Source: Nitrososphaerales archaeon (GTDB taxonomy: Archaea > Thermoproteota > Nitrososphaeria > Nitrososphaerales > CADDZS01). Taken from it: a stretch of DNA of 12,037 nt. Shown piece after piece: positions 6,215 through 12,037 of the stretch. The notes below the pieces were generated by a model that saw nothing but the letters and a program-made list of their open reading frames with translations, had not been told where the DNA came from and made no database searches. Position numbers and translations under genes: made by a program. Numbering within the stretch: position 1 is the stretch's first letter; each line of letters starts with the position of its first letter. The stretch is taken from NCBI GenBank assembly GCA_030043455.1, contig JASHXQ010000123.1, positions 1 to 12,037 on the forward strand, given 5' to 3'.

Positions 6215-7018
6215 ATGATCCGAGCGGTAACTTTCGATCTCTGGCTCACCCTCATCTGGGATTCCAAGGAGCTGGAAGAATACCGGAAGCTCCGACGGAT
6301 CCTGAACTTTCACCGGTTCGTCAATCGTGTCGGCTCCCGGGGGAAGAGCCATGGGCGGATTGATTTCAACGCAATTCGCCTTGCAACAGAACAACTCGGG
6401 GTCAAGGTAAACAAAATCTACGATGCGGGGTTGGACGTCTCGCCGGAAGATAGAGGCAAGATGATGTTCGAGCTCCTGGGAATCAAGTTTCCATTGAATG
6501 AGGCAAGAGGGCTCGAGACCCAAGCAGGACGGGTTCTCTCCGACGCAGGCTATTTCAAAAAATACCCCCATCTCAACCCGGAAGCAGGACCAGTTTTGCG
6601 ATCTCTCAAGAAACGGGGTCTGAAGGTAGGCTTAATCTCCAATGCGGCGAGATCTGCTCGCACCTACTCCAGGATGTTAAATTCCTATGGGATTGGCAAG
6701 TACTTCGACTCCCTAACGATCTCGTGCGAGATCGGTTACCTGAAACCGGCAAAAGAGATCTTTCACCATTCGCTCCAGGAGCTGGAAGTCCAGCCTCATG
6801 AGGCGATTCACGTCGGCGACTTGTTCAAGGCGGATGTCATCGGTGCAGTCTCTTACGGGATGCATGCTGCGCACTATACGGGATTGTGGCACAAGTATGC
6901 GCAGTACGAAAATCCCGGAGAACACATTCCGCAGGATTTCCACGTTCCGGAGAACCGAGTCGTCAGGGAAATTGACAGCCTGAAAGAAATACCCGCCATT
7001 GTGAACGGAATCGAGTAA
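6215..7018 (+). CDS. HAD-superfamily hydrolase with an atypical motif I
   Basis: This haloacid-dehalogenase-fold protein is 267 residues from the ATG, or 268 from the GTG one codon before (6212), whose numbering is used here. Motif I is TFDLWLTL with nucleophile Asp9, but Trp11 stands where phosphatases have the second Asp. Motif II is Ser143 in LISNAA, motif III Lys178 in GYLKP, and motif IV Gly202-Asp203 with Asp208 in VGDLFKAD. A helical cap lies between motif I and motif II, about residues 20-115, as in HAD subclass I. The complete motif IV suits Mg2+-dependent phosphoryl chemistry. The missing acid/base Asp leaves the reaction open. The gene ends 7 bases before the ABC ATPase gene, so it is probably the first gene of that operon. 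Fold is certain, substrate unknown. Confidence 0.85.
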   Translation: MIRAVTFDLWLTLIWDSKELEEYRKLRRILNFHRFVNRVGSRGKSHGRIDFNAIRLATEQLGVKVNKIYDAGLDVSPEDRGKMMFELLGIKFPLNEARGLETQAGRVLSDAGYFKKYPHLNPEAGPVLRSLKKRGLKVGLISNAARSARTYSRMLNSYGIGKYFDSLTISCEIGYLKPAKEIFHHSLQELEVQPHEAIHVGDLFKADVIGAVSYGMHAAHYTGLWHKYAQYENPGEHIPQDFHVPENRVVREIDSLKEIPAIVNGIE

Positions 7019-7025
7019 ACCCGCG

Positions 7026-8042
7026 ATGTCTCCGATGCAGACCGGCGAGCCACCCGCTATTGAACTTCAAAATCTTGGCAAAACGTTCTCGGGATTTAGA
7101 GCGATCGACAATTTAAACTTCCAGATCGGACATGGAGAGGTATTCGGACTGCTAGGCCCCAACGGCGCGGGAAAGACAACTACCATGAGAATCATCGCCT
7201 GCCTGCTCTCTCCAACGGATGGGGATGTCTTCGTGGCGGGCAAGAGCGTTAGAGACTCAAAGAACCGCACCACCATAAGTCGAAACATCGGCCTTTTGAC
7301 TGAGAGCCCGAACGTCTACGAGCGACTCACAGCCGAGCAGAACCTGATTTTTTTTGCGCGTGCGTATGGAATTCCCGAGCCAGAGATCGAGGGAAGGGTG
7401 AGGTCGGTCCTCAAGGAATTTGATCTCGAGGATCGAAGATCCGACCGAGCGGTCACCCTTTCCAAGGGGATGAGGCAAAAGCTTGCCATTGCCAGGGCCG
7501 TCGTGCATCGGCCTTCAGTTCTGCTTCTGGACGAACCGACAGCCTCCCTGGACGCTGAATCTGCAAAAATGATTCGATCTCAAATCTCAGAGACTGCTCG
7601 TACCGGCGATCACACAGTTTTGCTTTCAACGCACAATCTGGATGACGCCTCGCGTCTGTGCAATAGGATCGCTTTCATCAGCCGGGGACGCATTCTCGCG
7701 ATCGGGTCCGAGGAAGATGTGTCAAGTCAGGCAAAAAAGGACCGTTTGAATACGAAACCAGATAGCGTTTCTATCACTCTGTTATCTCTAGATGGGTTTT
7801 CAGAGGAACGCCTCTTGAATCTAATCCCTGGGGCAAAGGCGGTACATCAAAATGGAGATGGAAGATCCTTTGAAGTAGCATTCAAAGATGAGTTCTCACC
7901 AGAAGAGCTCGAAGTTCAGACTTCTGAAGCGATTTCGACTCTAGTCAGAGCAGGAGCTAAAATTTCACGCGTAGTCCAATACAAGCCGAGTCTCGAAGAT
8001 CTCTACTTGGATATCGTATCCAGCAGGAAGAACCTGAATTGA
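7026..8042 (+). CDS. ABC transporter ATP-binding subunit, ABC-2 type (CcmA/NatA-like)
   Basis: This 338-residue ATPase would power the membrane subunit encoded directly downstream. Walker A is GPNGAGKT at 44-51. The Q-loop position reads LLTESPNVY, with Glu in place of Gln as is common in ABC-2 exporters. The signature is LSKGM at 145-149, the variant typical of this class instead of LSGGQ. Walker B is VLLLDEP with Asp169 and catalytic Glu170, and the switch His203 lies in STHNLDD. After the ATPase core a C-terminal domain of about 100 residues ends in PSLEDLYLDIV (321-331), the usual end of NatA/DrrA-like proteins. An ATG at 7026 starts 7 bases after the HAD gene; an ATG at 7035 is also possible. 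Its last codon overlaps the permease start as TTGA, so production of the two is probably coupled. The substrate cannot be read from sequence. Confidence 0.93.
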   Translation: MSPMQTGEPPAIELQNLGKTFSGFRAIDNLNFQIGHGEVFGLLGPNGAGKTTTMRIIACLLSPTDGDVFVAGKSVRDSKNRTTISRNIGLLTESPNVYERLTAEQNLIFFARAYGIPEPEIEGRVRSVLKEFDLEDRRSDRAVTLSKGMRQKLAIARAVVHRPSVLLLDEPTASLDAESAKMIRSQISETARTGDHTVLLSTHNLDDASRLCNRIAFISRGRILAIGSEEDVSSQAKKDRLNTKPDSVSITLLSLDGFSEERLLNLIPGAKAVHQNGDGRSFEVAFKDEFSPEELEVQTSEAISTLVRAGAKISRVVQYKPSLEDLYLDIVSSRKNLN

Positions 8043-8857
8043 ATCTTCAAAATGCCATGCTCGTCTTCCGAAAAGACTGGTTGGAGATCAAACAGAGCAA
8101 ACAGCTGCTCGTCCCGATCTTTGTTTTGCCTGTCCTCATGGTAGTGGCGCTGCCCCTGATTGCAGTTCAGATCCCAGTTCTGATGATTTCGGGGAGTGGT
8201 GCGGGGAACACTCCCTTATCTGCCACACTCACGTTGCCTTTCGAGATCTCAGCGCTTACGGCTGGAATGACGGCAAAGCAAGCTTTCGTTTATTCCATGT
8301 CCGCAGTGTTCTTCGCTCCCTTCACCATGCTCGTTCCGCTGATCGTCTCGTCCATAATTTCCTCGGACAGTTTCGCTGGAGAAAAAGAGCGCAAAACTGT
8401 AGAAGCTCTCCTTGCCTCGCCGCTTTCTGACATGGAGTTATTGTTCGGAAAAACGCTCGCTTCTTTTGTGCCAGCCATGCTTGTCACCGTCCTTTCCTTC
8501 ACTATCTACGCTGGCATCACTGACTACTTGGACTATCCAATGTTCGGTCACGCGATTCTCCCGAATTTCATCTGGATTCTGATCCTGGTAGGCATCGCCC
8601 CGGCATTTGCGATCGCTGCCACAGGATTGACTGTCATCATTTCCACGCGCGTCGCAGGAACTCGAGAAGCCCAGCAAGTAAGTGGGCTGCTCGTGATCCC
8701 GATCATCGTCCTGCTCTTTGGTCAGACCACGGGTGTGGTCTTGCTGGGGGTCAATACGCTACTCATCGTTCTAGCCCTAATGATCGTGCTGGACTACATC
8801 ATACTTCGGATCGGAGTGAAACTATTCAACCGGGAGCGAATCCTATCCAAGCTCTGA
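8039..8857 (+). CDS. ABC-2 type transporter permease subunit
   Basis: This 272-residue integral membrane protein partners with the upstream ATPase. About six hydrophobic segments are seen: roughly 22-48, 83-106, 138-161, 174-202, 214-238 and 239-258. Between the second and third lies GEKERKTVEALLASPLS (114-130), the conserved cytoplasmic coupling segment of ABC-2/NatB-like permeases that contacts the ATPase. A long extracytoplasmic loop at about 49-80 separates the first two segments. The start is a TTG that overlaps the ATPase stop codon (TTGA), a clear case of translational coupling and the reason for choosing it. The length is short but within the range of this class. Export of a lipid, drug, peptide or ion is possible. 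The gene converges on the thioredoxin gene with 4 bp between the stops. Confidence 0.9.
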   Translation: MNLQNAMLVFRKDWLEIKQSKQLLVPIFVLPVLMVVALPLIAVQIPVLMISGSGAGNTPLSATLTLPFEISALTAGMTAKQAFVYSMSAVFFAPFTMLVPLIVSSIISSDSFAGEKERKTVEALLASPLSDMELLFGKTLASFVPAMLVTVLSFTIYAGITDYLDYPMFGHAILPNFIWILILVGIAPAFAIAATGLTVIISTRVAGTREAQQVSGLLVIPIIVLLFGQTTGVVLLGVNTLLIVLALMIVLDYIILRIGVKLFNRERILSKL

Positions 8858-8877
8858 AACGCTATTCGGGCTTCAGA
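8853..8877. terminator. Inverted repeat spanning both stops of the permease/thioredoxin convergence
   Basis: TCTGAA (8853-8858) pairs with TTCAGA (8872-8877), and a further C-G pair forms inside after one mismatch, leaving a loop of about 9 bases. The structure covers the TGA of the permease (8855-8857) and the TAG of thioredoxin (8862-8864 on the other strand), so it would form in both transcripts. There is no T-tract beside it. Confidence 0.27.
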
Positions 8878-9194
8878 TATTTTGTGATCTCTTTCTCAAA
8901 GGCTTCCTTTGGCATGGCTCCCACTATTACATCCAGTACTTTGCCACGATCCGTGATTAGAAAGGTGGGGATGCTCATGATGCCAAATTGTTGAGATGTA
9001 ACCGGATTCTTGTCTACGTCAACCTTCGCGAAGGTGATCTTCCCAGCGTAAGTTTGGGACAACTCTTCCATGATCGGCGCCATCATCTTGCATGGCGGAC
9101 ACCATGTAGCCCAAAAGTCTGTGATCATCAAGGAATTGGATTTTAGTGAAGGGAAAAAGGTGTCGTCCGAGAGCACCACAATCGAATCTGTCAT
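8862..9194 (-). CDS. Thioredoxin with a CPPC active site
   Basis: This 110-residue protein is a single-domain thioredoxin, a cytoplasmic disulfide reductant. The active site is WATWCPPCK with Cys32 and Cys35. The buried Asp26 sits in TDFWATW. The cis-proline is Pro76 in SIPTFLI, and a conserved VDVDKNP lies at 58-64. There is no signal peptide or membrane anchor. The canonical Gly between the cysteines is Pro here (CPPC rather than CGPC), a change that alters redox potential in studied thioredoxins. The ATG overlaps the TGA of the upstream RAM-domain gene as TGATG, so the two are probably translated together. No thioredoxin reductase is present in the window. The identity is very secure, though the electron donor and targets are unknown. 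Confidence 0.95.
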   Translation of the reverse strand: MTDSIVVLSDDTFFPSLKSNSLMITDFWATWCPPCKMMAPIMEELSQTYAGKITFAKVDVDKNPVTSQQFGIMSIPTFLITDRGKVLDVIVGAMPKEAFEKEITKYLKPE

Positions 9195-9424
9195 CAGTCT
9201 ACGACCGGCATGCTCAAAGTAGATCGGATAGACGGAATCGCTCTTATTCTTGAAGTAATGATGCCCTTCAATTTCTCGTTGGTCTCGGCGTTCACGATTG
9301 CGATGATGTCGTAAGTTCCGTAACTTGTGTACGCTTCCACGACTTCGGGTATCGCCTTGATTGCACCATAAACCTCAGACTCCTTGCCTACGTCAGCATT
9401 GACCAGAACGATCGCTCTTGGCAT
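9194..9424 (-). CDS. Stand-alone Lrp/AsnC ligand-binding (RAM) domain protein
   Basis: This 76-residue protein is a complete RAM domain, the amino-acid-sensing C-terminal half of Lrp/AsnC regulators, with no DNA-binding helix-turn-helix. The sequence shows the family's beta-alpha-beta-beta-alpha-beta order: AIVLVNADVG, the helix EVYGAIKAIP, VVEAYTSYGTYDIIAIVNA, the helix around EKLKGIITSRIRAI, and SIRSTLSMPVV. The GTYDIIA turn and the IPSIRST stretch are typical. Known RAM-only proteins form oligomers through the sheet and may bind amino acids or associate with full-length Lrp proteins, so it may act as a modifier rather than a direct repressor. The ATG at 9424 begins right at the first strand, and there is no room for a helix-turn-helix upstream. 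It is the first gene of a two-gene unit with thioredoxin. Confidence 0.92.
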   Translation of the reverse strand: MPRAIVLVNADVGKESEVYGAIKAIPEVVEAYTSYGTYDIIAIVNAETNEKLKGIITSRIRAIPSIRSTLSMPVVD

Positions 9425-9608
9425 GAAATAGAATCCCTACCAGCACCTGGGACGAAGAAAGTCCTAAACGCAATGCTGTGCTTCATTAATTATGCTTTTT
9501 GAATTGAAACTACCCAATTGGTCTTCATTCGTTCTCCGACACTTGATATCGGGGCCGAAATGACGACTTTGCTTGAAAGGCAGAGATCTTTTCCCAAATC
9601 ACTTTAGA

Positions 9609-10115
9609 TCAGCCTGTCAATGTCATCCCATTTCTTCGTCTGCTAATCTTCAACAGTATCCAGATCGGGATCAGGATAATGACAGCTTCAAGGGAGGCTG
9701 CTAGCAATTCAAAATTTGTCACCAATGGCAAGTGCCAGAACACTTGAACCGAAGTAACGAAGGTATTCATGTATTCGTAAAGAAAGTAGAAAGTCCCAAT
9801 TTCCAGACTTAGCGTGGTCGCGAATAGAAAGATGGTAGTTAGGAGGAAATCTCTGCAAATCAAGTAGAAGATTACAAGCGAACTCACAAGAAGAAAAAAT
9901 TCGATGACGCCAATGTGAACCAAGAATGAGCCACCTCCGAGACTGACGAGAAGTGAAACATGCCCGGTGTTGATGGTTACAAACCACAAGCGGAGTCCCT
10001 CGGCTCGAACATAATTCAAGAGAATGATTATCCAAAACATTGAGTACGGAAGAAAAAACAAGAGAAACCCTGCATTCTGATTAAACTTCTGATGATTACC
10101 CAAAAAGTGCGTCAA
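9609..10115 (-). CDS. Unrecognised small integral membrane protein
   Basis: I do not recognise this 168-residue protein. It is strongly hydrophobic, with four or five membrane segments at about residues 15-36, 44-60, 63-86, 91-114 and 132-156. It ends in a basic tail, KISRRRNG, which by the positive-inside rule would be cytoplasmic. It lacks an obvious metal, redox or catalytic motif; charged residues inside or near the segments are Glu72, Glu105, Glu136 and Glu143. The hydrophobic pattern runs the whole length, which supports a real gene over a chance frame. The start is a TTG at 10115. An ATG at 10040 would cut into the first segment. A weak AT-rich stretch lies about 25 bp upstream. It is separated by about 70 bp from the gene before it, so it may have its own promoter. 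Confidence 0.6.
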   Translation of the reverse strand: MTHFLGNHQKFNQNAGFLLFFLPYSMFWIIILLNYVRAEGLRLWFVTINTGHVSLLVSLGGGSFLVHIGVIEFFLLVSSLVIFYLICRDFLLTTIFLFATTLSLEIGTFYFLYEYMNTFVTSVQVFWHLPLVTNFELLAASLEAVIILIPIWILLKISRRRNGMTLTG

Positions 10116-10186
10116 ACCAAGTTAGCTCAATTTTTCTAAATTCGAAAAGCGTCAGATGTTGACGGAGGACCATCGGTTAGGCTTAT

Positions 10187-10447
10187 TCATTTTAGAATCG
10201 ATTTAACAGCCAACACGGCATCAGCAAAGCTCCCAAAGTCGTTGCCCCGGATTCCATTTCGCGTTGCATCTGAAAACAAGTCGATCCTTTGCTCGACTCT
10301 CCCAAACATCAGTTTGAGACGATCCAGCTGCCGCATATTCAGCTCGTTAATTCTGGCTTCGACAGAGCTTTTGGAAGTCTGGGACAGCAAACCCAACTCC
10401 CCCAAAAGTTTCTTGACATCATCATCGGAGTCGCTCGCCATCCCCAT
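10187..10447 (-). CDS. Unrecognised small charged protein
   Basis: This protein has about 86 residues from the ATG at 10447, 84 from the ATG at 10441, or 89 from a TTG at 10456. The later starts are preferred because the TTG lies in a T-tract right after the upstream gene. The N-terminus is acidic (SDSDDD), followed by a helix KKLLGELGLL. A second, heptad-like charged helix runs over about half the protein (SSVEARINELNMRQLDRLKLMFGRV, taken in pieces). A final segment, FADAVLAVKSILK, looks amphipathic. The mix suggests a helical, perhaps dimerising, soluble protein. There are no cysteines and no membrane segment. It follows the CoA-transferase gene by about 20 bases, so it could share its transcript unless the T-tract ends it. 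Function is unknown. Confidence 0.55.
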   Translation of the reverse strand: MGMASDSDDDVKKLLGELGLLSQTSKSSVEARINELNMRQLDRLKLMFGRVEQRIDLFSDATRNGIRGNDFGSFADAVLAVKSILK

Positions 10448-10454
10448 TTCACTC

Positions 10455-10465
10455 AAAAAGAAAAA
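10455..10465 (-). terminator. T-tract directly after the CoA-transferase stop
   Basis: On the minus strand the TGA stop (10468-10466) is followed at once by TTTTTCTTTTTG. Archaeal RNA polymerase stops at T-rich runs without needing a hairpin, so this is a strong sequence candidate for ending or thinning transcription after the CoA-transferase gene. It lies just before the likely ATG of the next small gene. Confidence 0.5.
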
Positions 10466-11713
10466 TCATTTCCGGTAACGTTTTACAACGCCCTTTTCCT
10501 CTAGGCGCTGGATTTGACTTTGATCGTAGCCCAGTTCCAAAAGTATTTCAGATGTTTGTTCTCCTTGCGCCGGTGGAGGCAAACGGATCGGAGTCTCGAC
10601 TGCGGAGAATTTCACGGCGGTGCCTAATTGTTTCAGTTTTTTGCCCGTTCTGGGATTGTCAATTTCCTGCACCATATCGCGGGCTAGTACTTGTTCATCC
10701 GAGAGTACATTGGAAATATTGGAGATCGATCCGGCCGGAATTCCTTTCCTGAAAGCTAAATCGATCCAGAATTGTGCAGGCTTTTTAGAAAAATGCGAAT
10801 TGAGAATCGCGAGAAGCTCTGCTCTGTGCTCCATCCGATCCGGATTCGTCAGAAATCTCGGATCTGTTGAGAGCCCGGGCTCTCCAATCGCTGAACAGAA
10901 ATCTGTCCACAACTTATCATTCCCAATGGCTAGTACGAAGTACTCTCCGTCGCTTCCCATGAAAGCTTGGTAAGGAGCCAGATTGGCATGTGCGGATCCG
11001 TATTTTTCCGGGTTCTTTCCAGTGGCAAAATACCCCATCGCTTGGTGGGTAAGCAAGGATACTTGTACGTCATACATCGAGACGTCGATTCTCTGCCCCA
11101 GACCGGTTTGGTCTCTATATCTCAGGGCGGAGAGGATTCCAGTTACCGCGTAAAGCCCAGCGCACATATCTGCGATGGGTACGCCTACTCTCACGGGCGG
11201 TCTCCCGGGCTCGCCGGTGATGCTCATCAAGCCGCCCATCGCAAAGACGATCAAATCGTAACCCGGATAATCCCTGTAAGGCCCGGTCTGGCCAAATCCG
11301 GAGATCGAGCAGTAGATGATCTTTGGATTGACCTGGCTTGAGAGGGTTGGATAATCGATCTTGAGTTTCTGAGCGACCCCGGGACGGAAATTCTCCACTA
11401 GAATATCGGAACTTTTGGCTATCTTGTAAAAAATCTCAAGTCCTTCTTCTGATTTCAGATTTAGGGCAATATCCCTTTTGTTTCTGTTTGCCGAAAGATA
11501 GTACGCACTCTCCCCCTCGATCGTGGGAGGATACCACTGCCGAGTCTCGTCTCCAGTAGCTGTATCCTCTACTTTGATCACCTCCGCGCCAAAATCCGCG
11601 AGGAGCATCGTAGCATAAGGTCCTGACATCACTCGGGAAGCGTCGAGGATCCTCAAACCTTCCAACAGAGATGAGGAGCCTTTCTTTGGAGGGGGTGGCG
11701 GACTTTTGCTCAC
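10466..11713 (-). CDS. Family III CoA-transferase (CaiB/BaiF)
   Basis: This 415-residue enzyme belongs to the formyl-CoA transferase/CaiB/BaiF class, which moves CoA between organic acids and works as an interlocked dimer. The catalytic aspartate is Asp153 in PGYDLIVFAMGG, which forms the acyl-aspartyl anhydride. Typical landmarks are LRILDASRVMSGPYATMLLADFGAEVIK (20-47, given here as a region), ENFRPG (107-112) and the GxGQRIDVSMYD segment near 205-216. The C-terminal part has the usual QGEQTSEIL-LGY pattern, with Gln where many relatives have His. The N-terminus has a run of five prolines. The GTG start lies one base after the stop of the preceding gene, which fixes the start and suggests co-transcription. 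The acid pair used is unknown; no acyl-CoA dehydrogenase or hydratase gene is in view. Confidence 0.93.
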   Translation of the reverse strand: MSKSPPPPPKKGSSSLLEGLRILDASRVMSGPYATMLLADFGAEVIKVEDTATGDETRQWYPPTIEGESAYYLSANRNKRDIALNLKSEEGLEIFYKIAKSSDILVENFRPGVAQKLKIDYPTLSSQVNPKIIYCSISGFGQTGPYRDYPGYDLIVFAMGGLMSITGEPGRPPVRVGVPIADMCAGLYAVTGILSALRYRDQTGLGQRIDVSMYDVQVSLLTHQAMGYFATGKNPEKYGSAHANLAPYQAFMGSDGEYFVLAIGNDKLWTDFCSAIGEPGLSTDPRFLTNPDRMEHRAELLAILNSHFSKKPAQFWIDLAFRKGIPAGSISNISNVLSDEQVLARDMVQEIDNPRTGKKLKQLGTAVKFSAVETPIRLPPPAQGEQTSEILLELGYDQSQIQRLEEKGVVKRYRK

Positions 11714-11714
11714 T

Positions 11715-12037
11715 TCAATTGTCCCGAGCCTCGGTGACGAAGGTAAGCTTTCCTTCGTGCCCGAAGAATTCTATGCTATCGCAGTATACTACCAGCTTCT
11801 CCCCCTTTGTAACTACGGCGTGGGAAACCAAGTCGCGGATAGAAGTCTCCAACAAACGATCCAGTTTGTGGGCCCCTTTGCCATCCTTCGATTCTGTGCG
11901 TAAAGCGCTTACACCCCAAATCAGCTTTAGCTTCCTTTCAGTCACCTCTTTGGAAGTTATCGCCAGAATCGGAGCCTTGGGCTTAAATCGAGAGAGTCTC
12001 GAAGCAACAAGCCCGTTCTCTGTAGGTGAAATGAAAA
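11715..12037 (-). CDS. Pyruvate kinase C-terminal domain protein, 5' part beyond the window
   Basis: The reading frame is open to the right edge, so only the C-terminal 106 or so residues are seen. They match the pyruvate kinase alpha/beta C-terminal domain. From the edge the frame reads FISPTENGLVASRLSRFKPK, then APILAITSKE, then the segment LIWGVSAL. The glycine-rich end carries the TKGEKLVVYCDS and EGKLTFVTEA strands. In full pyruvate kinases this domain holds the allosteric site, while the enzyme makes pyruvate and ATP from phosphoenolpyruvate. The catalytic barrel would lie outside the window. Stand-alone copies of this domain also exist in archaea, so whether this is a true pyruvate kinase cannot be decided here. 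A GTG at 11945 is internal to the frame and is probably not the start. The stop is one base before the CoA-transferase start. Confidence 0.82.
   Translation of the reverse strand, partial: FISPTENGLVASRLSRFKPKAPILAITSKEVTERKLKLIWGVSALRTESKDGKGAHKLDRLLETSIRDLVSHAVVTKGEKLVVYCDSIEFFGHEGKLTFVTEARDN

Noticed and set aside
9425..9608. The 184-bp gap before the RAM-domain gene, examined for a small gene or RNA
   Set aside because: No frame with a plausible start, no tRNA-like fold and only 4-5 bp inverted repeats. An AT-rich ATTAATTA near 9485-9493 may be promoter sequence but is too weak to call.
9709..10035. A 108-codon minus-strand frame overlapping the 168-aa membrane protein
   Set aside because: The membrane-protein frame is longer and shows regular hydrophobic segments with a basic tail; the shorter frame is Ser/Cys/Arg-rich without pattern.
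11715..11945. Treating the GTG at 11945 as the start of a 76-aa protein
   Set aside because: The frame stays open to the window edge, and the upstream residues continue the pyruvate-kinase C-terminal domain pattern, so this Val is internal.

Overview
The window looks archaeal, most likely from the Nitrososphaerota (Thaumarchaeota) or a close TACK lineage. This rests on an ESCRT-III-like CdvB protein, a stand-alone Lrp/AsnC RAM-domain protein, frequent TTG start codons, AT-rich TATA-like boxes ahead of several genes, and a T-tract directly after a stop codon. Base composition is close to balanced. There is no ribosomal RNA, no recognisable tRNA, no CRISPR array, no insertion sequence and no integrase. 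The two MFS carriers, the M20 peptidase, the class III CoA-transferase and the pyruvate-kinase domain would suit an organism that uses organic carbon, but this is inference.

Layout. Positions 31-1278 (-) encode an M20 metallopeptidase. A 186-bp divergent promoter region follows, then a zinc-type cation diffusion facilitator at 1465-2367 (+). An MFS carrier at 2387-3631 (-) converges on it across 19 bp. A 181-bp divergent region separates that carrier from a 14-TM DHA2/EmrB-type exporter at 3813-5318 (+). An orphan cdvB-like gene follows at 5448-6092 (+). A compact operon runs from 6215 to 8857 (+): HAD-fold hydrolase, ABC ATPase and ABC-2 permease, the last two overlapping at TTGA. It converges on a two-gene minus-strand unit of RAM-domain regulator (9194-9424) and thioredoxin (8862-9194), joined by a TGATG overlap. 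The right end is all minus strand. It holds the end of a pyruvate-kinase C-terminal domain, cut by the window edge (11715-12037), a CaiB/BaiF CoA-transferase (10466-11713), a small charged protein (10187-10447) and an orphan 168-aa membrane protein (9609-10115).

How the genes work together. Five of the thirteen genes are transport genes: zinc efflux, two secondary carriers and the two ABC subunits. The HAD-ABC-ABC2 set and the RAM-thioredoxin pair are convincing translational units. The pyruvate-kinase domain and the CoA-transferase are separated by one base and are probably co-transcribed. The cdvB gene is not next to cdvA or cdvC, which agrees with the scattered cdv genes of thaumarchaea.

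No stretch longer than 300 bases lacks a gene. The longest gaps are 1279-1464, 3632-3812, 5319-5447, 6093-6214 and 9425-9608. They hold promoter-like and hairpin sequences, described below, and no convincing small gene. I see no clearly new system. The points most worth a second look are a MIM2-like tail on the CdvB protein, a perfect AT-only dyad ahead of the zinc exporter, an atypical HAD motif I, a Leu in place of the motif C proline in the DHA2 exporter, and the two unrecognised small proteins at the right end.
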